A DNA stretch of 53,476 nucleotides. Source: CAZJFH01 sp964545205 (lineage in GTDB: Bacteria > Pseudomonadota > Alphaproteobacteria > Rhodospirillales > Magnetospirillaceae). Within the stretch, counting starts at the first letter, position 1; each line of letters begins with the position of its first letter. The notes under the pieces were generated by a model, which saw only the letters and a list, made by a program, of their open reading frames with translations, did no database searches and was not told the origin of the DNA. Positions 17,071-25,440 of this stretch are shown here, piece after piece. Position numbers and translations under genes: made by a program. The stretch covers positions 1 to 53,476 of the forward strand of contig CAZJFH010000033.1 of NCBI GenBank assembly GCA_964545205.1. The letters run 5' to 3'.

Positions 17071-17445
17071 ATGGACATCCGCCCCATCCGCAACGACCAG
17101 GACCATGCGGCCGCACTCGACGAAATCGAGCGCCTGTGGGGCGCCGATCCGGACAGCGAGGCCGGCGAACGCCTGGAGGTGCTGCTGACCCTCGTCGACG
17201 CCTACGAGGAAGCCCATCACGCGGTTCCGCAGAGCGATCCGATCGAGGCCATCGTCTTCATGATGGAGCAGCGCGGACTCGGTGAGGACGACATCGCCCC
17301 GCTGGTCGGTGGTGTGGCGCGACTGCGGGATGTGCTCGAACGTCGCCGCCGGCTGACCCTGCCGATGATCCGCCGGCTTTCCGTCGCTCTCGCTCTGCCG
17401 GCCGACATTCTGGTCCGGGAATACCAATTGAACAGGGCTGCCTGA
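17071..17445 (+). CDS. higA: HigA-like antitoxin, orphan
   Basis: This 124-residue protein has the HigA layout: an N-terminal toxin-binding helical part (DHAAALDEIERLWGADPDS, then LEVLLTLVDAYEEAHH) and a C-terminal helix-turn-helix region (GLGEDDIAPLVGGVARLRDV, then RRRLTLPMIRRLSVALALPA). The start ATG at 17071 lies two bases after the stop of a truncated higB, so no functional partner toxin is encoded here. It is intact and may persist as a DNA-binding protein or as an anti-addiction module against HigB elsewhere. It stands inside the paa gene group, 71 bases upstream of paaK. Confidence 0.82.
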   Translation: MDIRPIRNDQDHAAALDEIERLWGADPDSEAGERLEVLLTLVDAYEEAHHAVPQSDPIEAIVFMMEQRGLGEDDIAPLVGGVARLRDVLERRRRLTLPMIRRLSVALALPADILVREYQLNRAA

Positions 17446-17516
17446 CGGCCTCTCGACGGCTCGGCGCGTTCTCGCTAATCTCCTCGAAAACCAAGCCTTT
17501 CGGGAGGACCGTCGCC

Positions 17517-18833
17517 ATGTCCCGTCGCCCGCCGCCGCCGCGCGAATCCCTCGAGCCGATCGAAATCGCCAGCCGCGACGAGATCACCGCGCTGCAGACC
17601 GCGCGGCTGAAGTGGTCGCTCAAGCACGCCTACGACAACGTCGCCCACTACCGGGCCAAGTTCGACGCCCACGGCGTCCATCCCGACGACTTCAAGGAAC
17701 TGGCCGATCTGGCGAAGTTCCCGTGCACGACCAAGGACGATTTGCGCCAGACCTATCCCTACGGCATGTTCGCGGTGCCGATGGAGCAGGTGGTGCGCAT
17801 CCACGCCTCGTCGGGCACCACCGGCAAGCCGACGGTGGTCGGCTACACCCAGGCCGACATCGACATGTGGGCGACCGTGATGGCGCGCTCGATCCGCGCC
17901 GCCGGCGGCCATCGCGGCGACAAGATCCACGTCGCCTACGGCTACGGCCTGTTCACCGGCGGCCTCGGCGCCCATTACGGCGCCGAGCGGCTGGGCTGCA
18001 CGGTGATCCCGATGTCGGGCGGCTTCACCGAGCGCCAGGTCCAGCTCATCACCGACTTCAAGCCCGACATCATCATGGTCACGCCCAGCTACATGCTGTG
18101 CATCGCCGACGAGATGGAGCGCCAGGGCGTCGACCCCAAGGCCTGCTCGCTGCAGGTCGGCATCTTCGGCGCCGAGCCGTGGACGCCGGCGATGCGCGAG
18201 CAGATCGAGGCGCGCATGGACATGGACGCCATCGACATCTACGGCCTGTCCGAGGTCATCGGCCCCGGCGTCGCCCAGGAATGCATCGAGACCAAGGACG
18301 GCCTTCATGTCTGGGAGGACCACTTCTATCCCGAGATCATCGATCCCGAGAGCGGCGCGCCGCTGCCCGACGGCGCGATGGGCGAGATGGTGTTCACCTC
18401 GCTGACCAAGGAGGCGCTGCCGATCATCCGCTACCGCACCCGCGACCTGACCCGGCTGCTGCCGGGCACGGCGCGCAGCATGCGGCGGATGGCCAAGGTG
18501 ACCGGGCGCTCGGACGACATGCTGATCATCCGCGGCGTCAACGTCTTCCCGACCCAGATCGAGGAGATGATCCTCAAGGATTCGCGCCTCAGCCCGCACT
18601 ACCAGCTCGAGGTCTACCGCGACAACCACCTCGACTGCCTCGACGTCCATGTCGAGCCGCGGCCCGAGGTCGCCTGGAGCGAGGCCGAGCACGCCGGCAT
18701 CGCCAAGGACCTGGCGCACCACATCAAGAGCTACATCGGCATCTCGACCCGGGTGCGCGTGCGCGAGGTCGGCGCCATCGAGCGCTCGCTGGGCAAGGCC
18801 AAGCGGGTGATCGACAAGCGTCCGAAGGGCTAG
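17517..18833 (+). CDS. paaK: Phenylacetate-CoA ligase
   Basis: This 438-residue adenylate-forming ligase makes phenylacetyl-CoA, the first step of aerobic phenylacetate degradation. The nucleotide-binding loop is HASSGTTGKPTVVGYT (about residues 98-113). The YGLSEVIGPGVAQEC motif and the GRSDDMLIIRGVNVFPTQIE hinge are typical of PaaK. The catalytic Lys region SLGKAKRVIDKR closes the protein. Start ATG at 17517 follows a GGGAGGACCG ribosome site. Together with paaG, paaI, paaJ and paaN it gives part of the pathway. The ring epoxidase genes paaABCDE and the paaF/paaH steps are not seen in this window. Confidence 0.95.
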   Translation: MSRRPPPPRESLEPIEIASRDEITALQTARLKWSLKHAYDNVAHYRAKFDAHGVHPDDFKELADLAKFPCTTKDDLRQTYPYGMFAVPMEQVVRIHASSGTTGKPTVVGYTQADIDMWATVMARSIRAAGGHRGDKIHVAYGYGLFTGGLGAHYGAERLGCTVIPMSGGFTERQVQLITDFKPDIIMVTPSYMLCIADEMERQGVDPKACSLQVGIFGAEPWTPAMREQIEARMDMDAIDIYGLSEVIGPGVAQECIETKDGLHVWEDHFYPEIIDPESGAPLPDGAMGEMVFTSLTKEALPIIRYRTRDLTRLLPGTARSMRRMAKVTGRSDDMLIIRGVNVFPTQIEEMILKDSRLSPHYQLEVYRDNHLDCLDVHVEPRPEVAWSEAEHAGIAKDLAHHIKSYIGISTRVRVREVGAIERSLGKAKRVIDKRPKG

Positions 18834-18890
18834 ATTGCGGCGGCGCGCCGGCGCCGCCACCTGTTGCGGGTGAGCGAAAGATCGCAGGTC

Positions 18891-19427
18891 ATGCCGGTCC
18901 TCGGCCGGCTGGCGGCCGAGATGGGGCCGTTCGTCGTGTTCTTCGCGGTCACCCGGCTGCAGGGCATCTTCTGGGGCACCGCCGCCTTCATGGCCGCCGC
19001 CGCCCTCTCCACCGCCGCCTCGTGGGTCAAGGAGCGGCGCATGCCGGTGCTGCCGCTGATCGGCACCGCGTTCACGCTGCTGTTCGGCGCCCTGACGTTG
19101 TGGTTGGCCGAGCCGCTGTTCATCAAGATCAGGCCAACGATCGTCAATCTTTTAATGGCCGCGGCGCTGGCCGGTTCGCTGTGGTTCAGCGACACCTTGC
19201 TGCTCGAGAAGATCTTCGGCGCCGGCCGCCCGCTGGAGCGCCGCGCCTGGCGGGTGCTGTCGTGGCGGCTGGTCGCCTTCCTGGTGGCGCTGGCGGCGCT
19301 GAACGAGGCGGTGTGGCGGCTGTTCGGACAGGAGGTCTGGGTCACGTTCAAGGCCTTCGCCCTGCCCGGCCTCAACCTCCTGTTCCTCGCCGCCAACTGG
19401 CCCTACGTCAAGCGCCACCGGGCCTGA
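18891..19427 (+). CDS. yciB: Inner membrane septation protein YciB/IspZ family
   Basis: With ATG at 18891 the protein has 178 residues, equal to E. coli YciB (179). It has about five hydrophobic helices: GPFVVFFAVT, FMAAAALSTAA, LIGTAFTLLFGALTLWL, LLMAAALAGSLWF and a C-terminal LPGLNLLFLAANW. The charged landmarks FIKIRPT and RRAWRVLSWR are those of the family. In-frame TTG 18864 and GTG 18870 would lengthen it, but their ribosome sites are no better. YciB links envelope synthesis with division in E. coli. It converges with the cytochrome gene, one base apart. Confidence 0.85.
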   Translation: MPVLGRLAAEMGPFVVFFAVTRLQGIFWGTAAFMAAAALSTAASWVKERRMPVLPLIGTAFTLLFGALTLWLAEPLFIKIRPTIVNLLMAAALAGSLWFSDTLLLEKIFGAGRPLERRAWRVLSWRLVAFLVALAALNEAVWRLFGQEVWVTFKAFALPGLNLLFLAANWPYVKRHRA

Positions 19428-19428
19428 G

Positions 19429-20772
19429 CTACTTCTTCTCCGGCAGCCCCTGGGCATAGGCCAGCAGCCCGCCGACCATCGCCTCGGGGAAGGCGCGCAG
19501 CGGCGGCATGCTCTCGCCGGGATGGCCGTTGAGCACGCTGTGCAGCGAGCGCCACGGCTCCTCCTTGGCCACCCGGCCCAGCGCCGGCATGGTGCGGATG
19601 GCGCGGCCGTCGGGGCCGTGGCAGCTCGCGCACATGGTCTGGAAGTGCGGCTCGTAGGCGGCGGCGTCGCCCTTGAAGCGGCCGGTCTTCGGGTCGATCA
19701 GCCGCAGGTGGTCGGTCTGGCCCTCGGCGACGAACGTGGCGAGGTCCATCAGGTCGCGCTGGCTGAGCACGCCGCGAAAGCGGTGGGTCGCGTCGGTCAG
19801 CACGGCGACCACCTTGTGCGGCTCGGCGCCGGCCATCCCGGCGATGCCCTTGATGCCGGTGGCGTGGCGGCCCTCGGCGTAGGCGCCGTCCTTGCCGCGG
19901 TAATCCCAGCCGTGGCATTCGCGGCAGCGCCAGGTGTCGGAGTGGTCGGTCTCGTCCACCGTCTTCGGATAGGCGGGATGCTGGCCGTGCGGCGGCAGGC
20001 GCCCGGTCTCGCGCGCCCAGTTGTCGTAGAGCCGGCCGCCGCGGGTGATCGCGGCGATGCGCTGGCGCGGCGGCAGTCCCTGCAGGTACGCCACCGTGCC
20101 GAGGACCAGGCCGTCGTCGAGGGCGCGCAGTGCCGGCATGACGCCGCCGGGATGGCCGTTGACGATGCTGTGCAGCGTCTGCCAGGGATCCTCGCGCGCC
20201 ATGTCGCCGAGCGGCGGAATGCTGGCGATCGCCTGGCCGTCGGCGCCGTGACAGGTGGCGCAGACGGTGTGGTAGACCGCGGGCGCGCCGTCGACGTCGG
20301 CGGCGACCGCGCCGGTGGCCGGATCGATCCGCGCCATCAGCGGCGTCTGGCCGCGGCTGACGAAACGGGCGATGTCCATCAGGTCGGCGCGGTCCATCCA
20401 CTCGCCGTAGCCGTGGGTGTCGTCGGTGATCACCCGCAGCACCGCCTCGGGATCGGCCCCGGCCATCGCCGCGACGCCCTTGATGCCGGTGTAGTTCTCG
20501 CCGCGGCCATGGGCGCCGTCGACGCCGCGATAGTCCCAGCCGTGGCAGGCGACGCAGCGCCAGGTCTGCGCCGGGTCGCCGGCCGCCGCGCCGCCGAGCG
20601 GATAGGCGCGGTGGGACTCGGCCGGCGGCCGCTCGCCGAGTTCCTTGTACCAGTTGTCGTACAGCCGGCCGCCGCGGGCCAGGGCCGACAGTTCGCCGGC
20701 CGCGGCCGGCAACAGCCAGCCCACCGCCACCAGGGCCGCCGCCGCGGCCAGAATGTGCTTGCGCTCGAGCAT
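19429..20772 (-). CDS. Periplasmic tetraheme cytochrome c made of two diheme repeats
   Basis: This 447-residue exported protein has an N-terminal signal segment (about 7-26). Four CXXCH haem sites are visible: CVACH, CATCH, CRECH and CASCH. The protein is a tandem duplication: residues about 30-235 and 240-445 share GGRLYDNW, TWRC-xx-CHGWDYRG, TGIKG-x-A-x-MAGA, DLMD-x-A-x-FV, IDP-x-TG, CA-x-CHG-x-DG-x-AI, LHS and NGHPG. Similar GGRLYDNW cytochromes occur in sulfur-oxidising bacteria. Start ATG at 20772 has a GGAGGGG site. It heads leftward behind a NapC-like gene and fccBA, suggesting that it accepts electrons from them. The exact reaction is unknown. Confidence 0.85.
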   Translation of the reverse strand: MLERKHILAAAAALVAVGWLLPAAAGELSALARGGRLYDNWYKELGERPPAESHRAYPLGGAAAGDPAQTWRCVACHGWDYRGVDGAHGRGENYTGIKGVAAMAGADPEAVLRVITDDTHGYGEWMDRADLMDIARFVSRGQTPLMARIDPATGAVAADVDGAPAVYHTVCATCHGADGQAIASIPPLGDMAREDPWQTLHSIVNGHPGGVMPALRALDDGLVLGTVAYLQGLPPRQRIAAITRGGRLYDNWARETGRLPPHGQHPAYPKTVDETDHSDTWRCRECHGWDYRGKDGAYAEGRHATGIKGIAGMAGAEPHKVVAVLTDATHRFRGVLSQRDLMDLATFVAEGQTDHLRLIDPKTGRFKGDAAAYEPHFQTMCASCHGPDGRAIRTMPALGRVAKEEPWRSLHSVLNGHPGESMPPLRAFPEAMVGGLLAYAQGLPEKK

Positions 20773-20786
20773 CGCCGCCCCTCCGC

Positions 20787-21347
20787 CTAGTCGCGTTCGA
20801 AACCGTCGGGCAGCTCGTGCACCACGCCCTTGTGGCACTCGACGCAGGTCTTGCCTTCCTTCATCGCCGTCGGATGCTTCATCCGGCTGCGCCGGCCCTG
20901 CTCATCGAGATTCATGGCGTCGAAGGCGTGGCAGTTGCGGCATTCCTGCGAGCCGGTGGCGATCATCTTCGCCCACACCCGCTCGGCCATTTCCAGCCGT
21001 CGGGCGTTGAATTTCTCCGGCGTGTCGACCGTGCCCAGCATCGTGTGCCAGACGTCCTTGGCGGCGACGATCTTGGCGACCAGCTTGCGGCCGAACTCCT
21101 TGGGCACGTGGCAGTCGGCGCACTCGGCGCGCACGCCGGTGCGGTTCGAGTAATGGATGCTCTTCTTGTATTCCTCGTAGTTCATCTGCATCTCGTGGCA
21201 CGAGACGCAGAACTCCATTCGGTTCGTGACGTCGGCGAAGGCGTTGAAGCCCCAGACGAACATCGCGACGAAGAAGCCACCGACCAGAAAGAACACACCC
21301 CAGCCGCAGCGCTGGCTGGGCTTCATGAACCACTTGAAGATACGCAC
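20787..21347 (-). CDS. NapC/NirT-type membrane-anchored tetraheme cytochrome c
   Basis: This 186-residue protein has one N-terminal transmembrane helix (about 15-37) followed by four CXXCH sites: CVSCH at 47-51, then CADCH, CRNCH and CVECH. The family motifs NRMEFCVSCHEM, HYSNRTGVRAECADCHVPK and CRNCHAFDAM are all present. NapC/NirT proteins pass electrons between the quinone pool and periplasmic partners. I chose GTG at 21347 because GGGGGGAG lies just upstream and this gives the family N-terminus. It lies between a tetraheme cytochrome (14 bases downstream) and fccB, implying that a quinone link is part of this sulfur locus. Confidence 0.9.
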   Translation of the reverse strand: MRIFKWFMKPSQRCGWGVFFLVGGFFVAMFVWGFNAFADVTNRMEFCVSCHEMQMNYEEYKKSIHYSNRTGVRAECADCHVPKEFGRKLVAKIVAAKDVWHTMLGTVDTPEKFNARRLEMAERVWAKMIATGSQECRNCHAFDAMNLDEQGRRSRMKHPTAMKEGKTCVECHKGVVHELPDGFERD

Positions 21348-21447
21348 GTCGGACTCCCCCCTCGAAAAGGCCGGACGCTCCTTGGGCGGCGCCCGTGCCG
21401 GGGATTGCGGCGGCGCCGGGCCGAGGCCCGGCGCCGCCGTTAAGAGA

Positions 21448-22743
21448 TCAACCCCAGCTGTCGGCGACGATGTTGTCGTACCAGCTGTGGGCGTAGGCGA
21501 CCTCGCGCTTGCGGTCCTCGTCCGAGGCATCCATCGGCGACAGCCCGCCCGCGCCCTTGACGCCGACGATCTTGTTCTCCGCCTCGTTGTAGCGGTACAC
21601 CGCGGCCACCGAGAAGCAGTGGTCCTGACCGGCGATCGAGTAGCAGGTGTTGATGTAGGACGGGTCGGCGATCTCCTTGCCGGCCAGCAGCGCGGCCACC
21701 GCGCGGGCGGTGTTCTTGGCCTGGCTGTTGGCCGAGTAGCCCGACTTCGGCATCGCCGTGGCGTCGGAGGCGTCGCCGAGCACGTGGATGCCGGCCACCT
21801 TCGCGGATTCGAAGGTCTTCTTGTTGACCGGGCACCAGTTGCCCTCGGTGAGGCCGGCGGCGAAGGCGATCCGGCCCGCCTTCTGCGCCGGGATCAGGTT
21901 GATCACCGCGCCCTTGATCTTGTCGAAGTCGGTCTCGACCATCATGTCGGCGGCGTGGAGCTTGTTGACCTTGCCGTTGTTGGCGGCCGACACCCACTCG
22001 ATCATGCTGTTGTCGGTCTCGTAGCCGTAGAGCTTCTTCCACGCCTGGACGAACAGCCCCTGCTTCGAGAACTTGTCCTTGGGATCGAGGATCAGCACCT
22101 TCGACTTCGGCTTGTGGTGCTTGAAGTAGTGGGCCACCAGGCTGGCGCGCTCGTACGGGCCGGGCGGGCAGCGGAAGGGATTCGGCGGCGCGACGATGAT
22201 GAAGGTGCCGCCGTCTTCCATCGCCTCGAGCTGCTTGCGCAGCAGCGCGGTCTGCGGACCGGCCTTCCAGGCGTGCGGGATCTTCTCGGCGACCTCGGCG
22301 CTGTAGCCCTCGACCGAGTCGTAGATGAAGTCGATGCCCGGGGCGACGATGGCGCGGTCGTAGGCGAAGCTCTGGCCGCCCTTGGTGGTCACGGTCTTCT
22401 TGGCGCCGTCGATGCCGGTGACCAGGTCGTTGACGACGTTGACGCCGGCCTTCTTCAGACCGTCGAAGCCGACCTCGATCTGCTCCATCGTGCGCTCGCC
22501 GCCCAGCACCTCGTTGCTCATGAAGCACGTGTGATAGGACTTGTTGGCCTCGATCAGGGTCACCTGCAGCGAGGGGTCGTTGCGCAGAAGGTAGCGCGCG
22601 GCGGTGGCGCCGGCCGGACCGCCGCCGACGACGACGACCTTGGCGCCGGCGGCGCGGGCGATGTTGGGAAAGCCGGTGATGGCGGTCGCGGCCATGAGGC
22701 CACCGGTCATCTTCAGGAAACTGCGGCGATTGGTCTCGAACAT
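21448..22743 (-). CDS. fccB: Flavocytochrome c sulfide dehydrogenase, flavoprotein subunit
   Basis: This 431-residue periplasmic FAD protein oxidises sulfide and passes electrons to its cytochrome subunit. A Tat signal (NRRSFLKMTGG, residues 5-15, cut after ARA) exports it folded. The Rossmann motif VVVGGGPAGATAARYL starts the mature part. The Cys in SYHTCFMSNEV is at the covalent-FAD position of FccB. The Cys residues in RCPPGPYE and NWCPVNKK match the redox-active disulfide of the Allochromatium enzyme. It is the SoxF/FccB type. The fccA cytochrome gene lies 18 bases upstream. Confidence 0.93.
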   Translation of the reverse strand: MFETNRRSFLKMTGGLMAATAITGFPNIARAAGAKVVVVGGGPAGATAARYLLRNDPSLQVTLIEANKSYHTCFMSNEVLGGERTMEQIEVGFDGLKKAGVNVVNDLVTGIDGAKKTVTTKGGQSFAYDRAIVAPGIDFIYDSVEGYSAEVAEKIPHAWKAGPQTALLRKQLEAMEDGGTFIIVAPPNPFRCPPGPYERASLVAHYFKHHKPKSKVLILDPKDKFSKQGLFVQAWKKLYGYETDNSMIEWVSAANNGKVNKLHAADMMVETDFDKIKGAVINLIPAQKAGRIAFAAGLTEGNWCPVNKKTFESAKVAGIHVLGDASDATAMPKSGYSANSQAKNTARAVAALLAGKEIADPSYINTCYSIAGQDHCFSVAAVYRYNEAENKIVGVKGAGGLSPMDASDEDRKREVAYAHSWYDNIVADSWG

Positions 22744-22761
22744 TTCGCTATTCCCTCCGGC

Positions 22762-23355
22762 TCACTTGAAGCTGGCGTAGTAGTGCAGGACCGCCTCGTA
22801 GCCGGCGTCGCCCTCGTCTTTCCAGAGATCCTCCATCTTCTGCTGCTTGCGCCGCTCGAGGATCCGCTTGCCGGCCTTGAAGTCGGCGATGGAGTATTCG
22901 AGATACCCGAGCCGCTGGCCGGCGAGGACGCCGATGCCGTCGGACTTTGCGCCATCCTTCTCGTGACAGTTCTCGCAGTACTTCGCCTGCAGGCCCTTGC
23001 CCTTCTCGGCCAGCTTGGGGTCGAAGTTCTGGGCGACACGGACGAAGGGCTTCTTGTCGAAGTACTTGGCCATCGCCTTGATCTCGGCCTCGGTATAGCC
23101 CTTGGCGATGCGCTGCATGATCGTCGAGGCGCGGGCGCCGCTGGCGTAGTCCTGCATCGACAGGACGAAATACTCCTCGGTCAGGTTGGCGATGGTCGGC
23201 GCCGCCCCGATGCTGATTCCGTCCGCACCGTGACAGCCGGCGCAAGGCTCGGACAGAGCCGCCGGATCGATGCCGCCGGCGACGGCGGGAGCCGCAGCCA
23301 GCAGCACACCGGCCGCCAGCGTCTGCAACAAGGTCGTTCGAATTCCGATCTTCAT
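22762..23355 (-). CDS. fccA: Diheme cytochrome subunit of flavocytochrome c
   Basis: This 197-residue exported cytochrome has a Sec signal (residues about 1-26) and two haem-binding sites, CAGCH (near 38-42) and CENCH in the second domain. Two tandem cytochrome c553-like domains match FccA, which takes electrons from the FAD of FccB. Start ATG at 23355 follows GGGAGGAG; an in-frame start five codons earlier lacks a good site. It is the first gene of the leftward group fccA-fccB-napC-like-tetraheme cytochrome and diverges from the YeeE/YedE transporter gene. Confidence 0.9.
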   Translation of the reverse strand: MKIGIRTTLLQTLAAGVLLAAAPAVAGGIDPAALSEPCAGCHGADGISIGAAPTIANLTEEYFVLSMQDYASGARASTIMQRIAKGYTEAEIKAMAKYFDKKPFVRVAQNFDPKLAEKGKGLQAKYCENCHEKDGAKSDGIGVLAGQRLGYLEYSIADFKAGKRILERRKQQKMEDLWKDEGDAGYEAVLHYYASFK

Positions 23356-23800
23356 TCCTACTCCTCCCATACGTTCACGAGCGGCATGCGCCGGCTCGCC
23401 GCGCCGTTGCGGCGCTCGGAGGGCCCTCGCGGCACGAAGGCCCGCGGGTGAAGTTCAGGGGAAGAAAGAGTACGCCCGTCAGCCGACGAGCGCGGACCGA
23501 GGTCGCGCCCCGGTTGTCGCTGGCGATCCGACCCAACCGCCTCGGCGGCTCGGCACGGCCTGCTCCCTCCCAAATTCTTCACTTCTTTTTCTGTGAAATT
23601 ACCAGTACGAATGGGACTTGACAATAGCCGTTCAGCCAGCACTTAAGGGTGGGCAGTTGACTACCCGCCCGGATATTGCGCGGCCCACCCGTTGGTCTGT
23701 CCGGCAGAGGCGCTTGCAATTGCGCCGCACAAACTTCTAATGTAGGGCCGACAAATATAACGGGCGCGCCAAGCCGCCCCAGGAAGGGTGGGAGGAATAC
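23356..23800. promoter_or_regulatory. Divergent fccA / yeeE control region
   Basis: There are 445 bases without a credible gene. The first 180 are GC-rich. From about 23575 the DNA is AT-richer and should hold the promoters. TTGACA at 23618-23623 is a perfect -35 on the plus strand, but the hexamer 17 bases later (ACTTAA) is a poor -10. ACAAATATAAC at 23751-23761, 40 bases before the transporter start, contains a TATAAC-like -10 without a clear -35. I could not find a convincing operator. Confidence 0.4.
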
Positions 23801-24904
23801 ATGGAAGAGCTTTCGGTTTCGACTGTCGTCGGGCTGGCCGGCTTCGCGGCCGGAATCGCCTTCGGCGCGACGGCGCAACGCACGAACTTCTGCACCATGG
23901 GCGCGCTGTCCGACATCGTGTTCATGGAGGACTGGCGGCGGTTCCGGGCCTGGATGCTGGCGATCGCGGTGGCCATCCTGGGCACCCAGGCGCTGCACGG
24001 CGGCGGTTACATCGACATCGACCGCTCGATCTACCTGACGGCCAATTTCGGCTGGTTCGGCGCCATCCTGGGCGGACTGATGTTCGGCTTCGGCATGACC
24101 ATGGCCGGCGGCTGCGGCAACAAGACCCTGGTCCGCATCGGCGGCGGCAACCTGAAATCGGTGATGGTGGCGCTGGTGCTGGGCATCTTCGCCTACATGA
24201 CCCTGCGCGGCCTGGTCGCCGTCGGCCGGGTCGAGATGGAGGCGATGACCAACGTCGACCTCGCCAGCCGCGGCTTCACCACCCAGGGCATCGGCGAGAT
24301 CCTCGGCGCCCCGCTGGGCCTCGACAAGGAGACCCTGCGCCTGGGCGTCGCCGTGGTGCTGGCCGCCGTGCTGCTGGTGTTCTGCTTCAAGAGCGCCGAT
24401 TTCCGCGGCTCGCCGCGCGACATCGCCGCCGGCATCATCATCGGCCTGCTGATCCCCACCGGCTGGGCGATCACCGGCATCCTCGGCTTCGACGACTTCG
24501 AGCCGGTGCCGCTGAGCTCGTTCACCTTCGTCGGCCCGACCGGCGAGGCCGTCCAGTACCTGATGACCTTCACCGGCGCCACGATCAACTTCGGCATCGC
24601 CGCGGTCGGCGGCGTCATCGTCGGTTCGTTCCTGATGTCGCTGGCGACCAAGAGCTTCCACGTCGAGGCGTTCTCGGACGCCGGCGACATGCTGCGCCAC
24701 ATGGGCGGCGGCGCGCTCATGGGCGTCGGCGGCGTGCTGTCGCTGGGCTGCACGATCGGCCAGGGCCTCACCGGCATCTCGACCCTGGCCTTCGGCTCGC
24801 TGATCGCGCTGCTGTCGATCTTCGCCGGCGGGGTGGTCGGGCTGAAATACCTCGAGGAAGGCACCCTGTTCGGCGCCATCCGGGCGGTCATCGTCCGCGC
24901 CTGA
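23801..24904 (+). CDS. YeeE/YedE-family sulfur compound transporter
   Basis: This 367-residue polytopic membrane protein belongs to the YeeE/YedE (TsuA-like) family that imports thiosulfate or other sulfur species. The conserved Cys motifs are visible: RTNFCTMGALSD near residue 27, GMTMAGGCGNKTLVR near 100 and LSLGCTIGQGLTG near 320. In this family these Cys residues relay the substrate through the membrane. The ATG at 23801 has a GGGAGGAATAC site. It diverges from fccAB and precedes soxYZ, so sulfur traffic for oxidation is the likely role. The direction and the substrate are inference. Confidence 0.9.
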   Translation: MEELSVSTVVGLAGFAAGIAFGATAQRTNFCTMGALSDIVFMEDWRRFRAWMLAIAVAILGTQALHGGGYIDIDRSIYLTANFGWFGAILGGLMFGFGMTMAGGCGNKTLVRIGGGNLKSVMVALVLGIFAYMTLRGLVAVGRVEMEAMTNVDLASRGFTTQGIGEILGAPLGLDKETLRLGVAVVLAAVLLVFCFKSADFRGSPRDIAAGIIIGLLIPTGWAITGILGFDDFEPVPLSSFTFVGPTGEAVQYLMTFTGATINFGIAAVGGVIVGSFLMSLATKSFHVEAFSDAGDMLRHMGGGALMGVGGVLSLGCTIGQGLTGISTLAFGSLIALLSIFAGGVVGLKYLEEGTLFGAIRAVIVRA

Positions 24905-25440
24905 CGGACCGGCCGGGACGTTCCCTCTCCGCGAGCGGCGATTTTTATTCCGGGGAGACCCCCGGATCGTCGCCACCGCGGAGGCGGGGGCCCATCTGCC
25001 AGAGGCTCCGGGTGGTCCCGCCGAGGCGCCCGGCCGTGCTCCGAACGCCACTGGCGAATGGATGCCCGCCGTCGAGCGTGTGAAGAAATTGCCGTGAGCA
25101 GTGATTTCAGGCGTCATGCCCGCGAAAGCGGGCATGCATTCCTGTGACATTTCAACAGGTTGCGACGCCTCAGGATTGGGCTCCCGCTTCCGCGGGAGCG
25201 ACGGATTGGATTTCTTCACAAGCTCCTTCGCGGGCATGACGAGGGAGCGCTGGAAACGCCTTCCCGCCCCCAGGGATGTCCATGCGCCCTCCCGTATATG
25301 CGCACCACCTTATATCCGCCTTGCGTGATGGGGCTGCGCTCTGCTACGACAATAAGACTAGGGGCATACCCCGGCCGCCCGGTTTCGGCCCGGCGGCGAG
25401 TGACGTTCCCGGCAGCGAACGGGACAAGGGAGGGAAGCAT
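24905..25440. repeat. 536-base gap with family-B palindromes and soxY leader
   Basis: No gene is supported. Family-B units are visible: CACCGCGGAGGCGGGGGCCCA near 24972, GCATGCCCGCGAAAGCGGGCATGC near 25116-25139 and GGCTCCCGCTTCCGCGGGAGC near 25182-25202, with a CGCGGGCATGACG end near 25230. The last 130 bases are AT-richer and lead into soxY; TACGACAATAAGAC near 25345 may hold a -10. The soxY ribosome site AAGGGAGGGAAGC lies at 25428-25439. Confidence 0.6.

Noticed and set aside
23579..25237. 552-codon leftward frame opposite the YeeE/YedE gene
   Set aside because: It runs through intergenic repeats and the antisense of a clear membrane protein, without a ribosome site or a motif.
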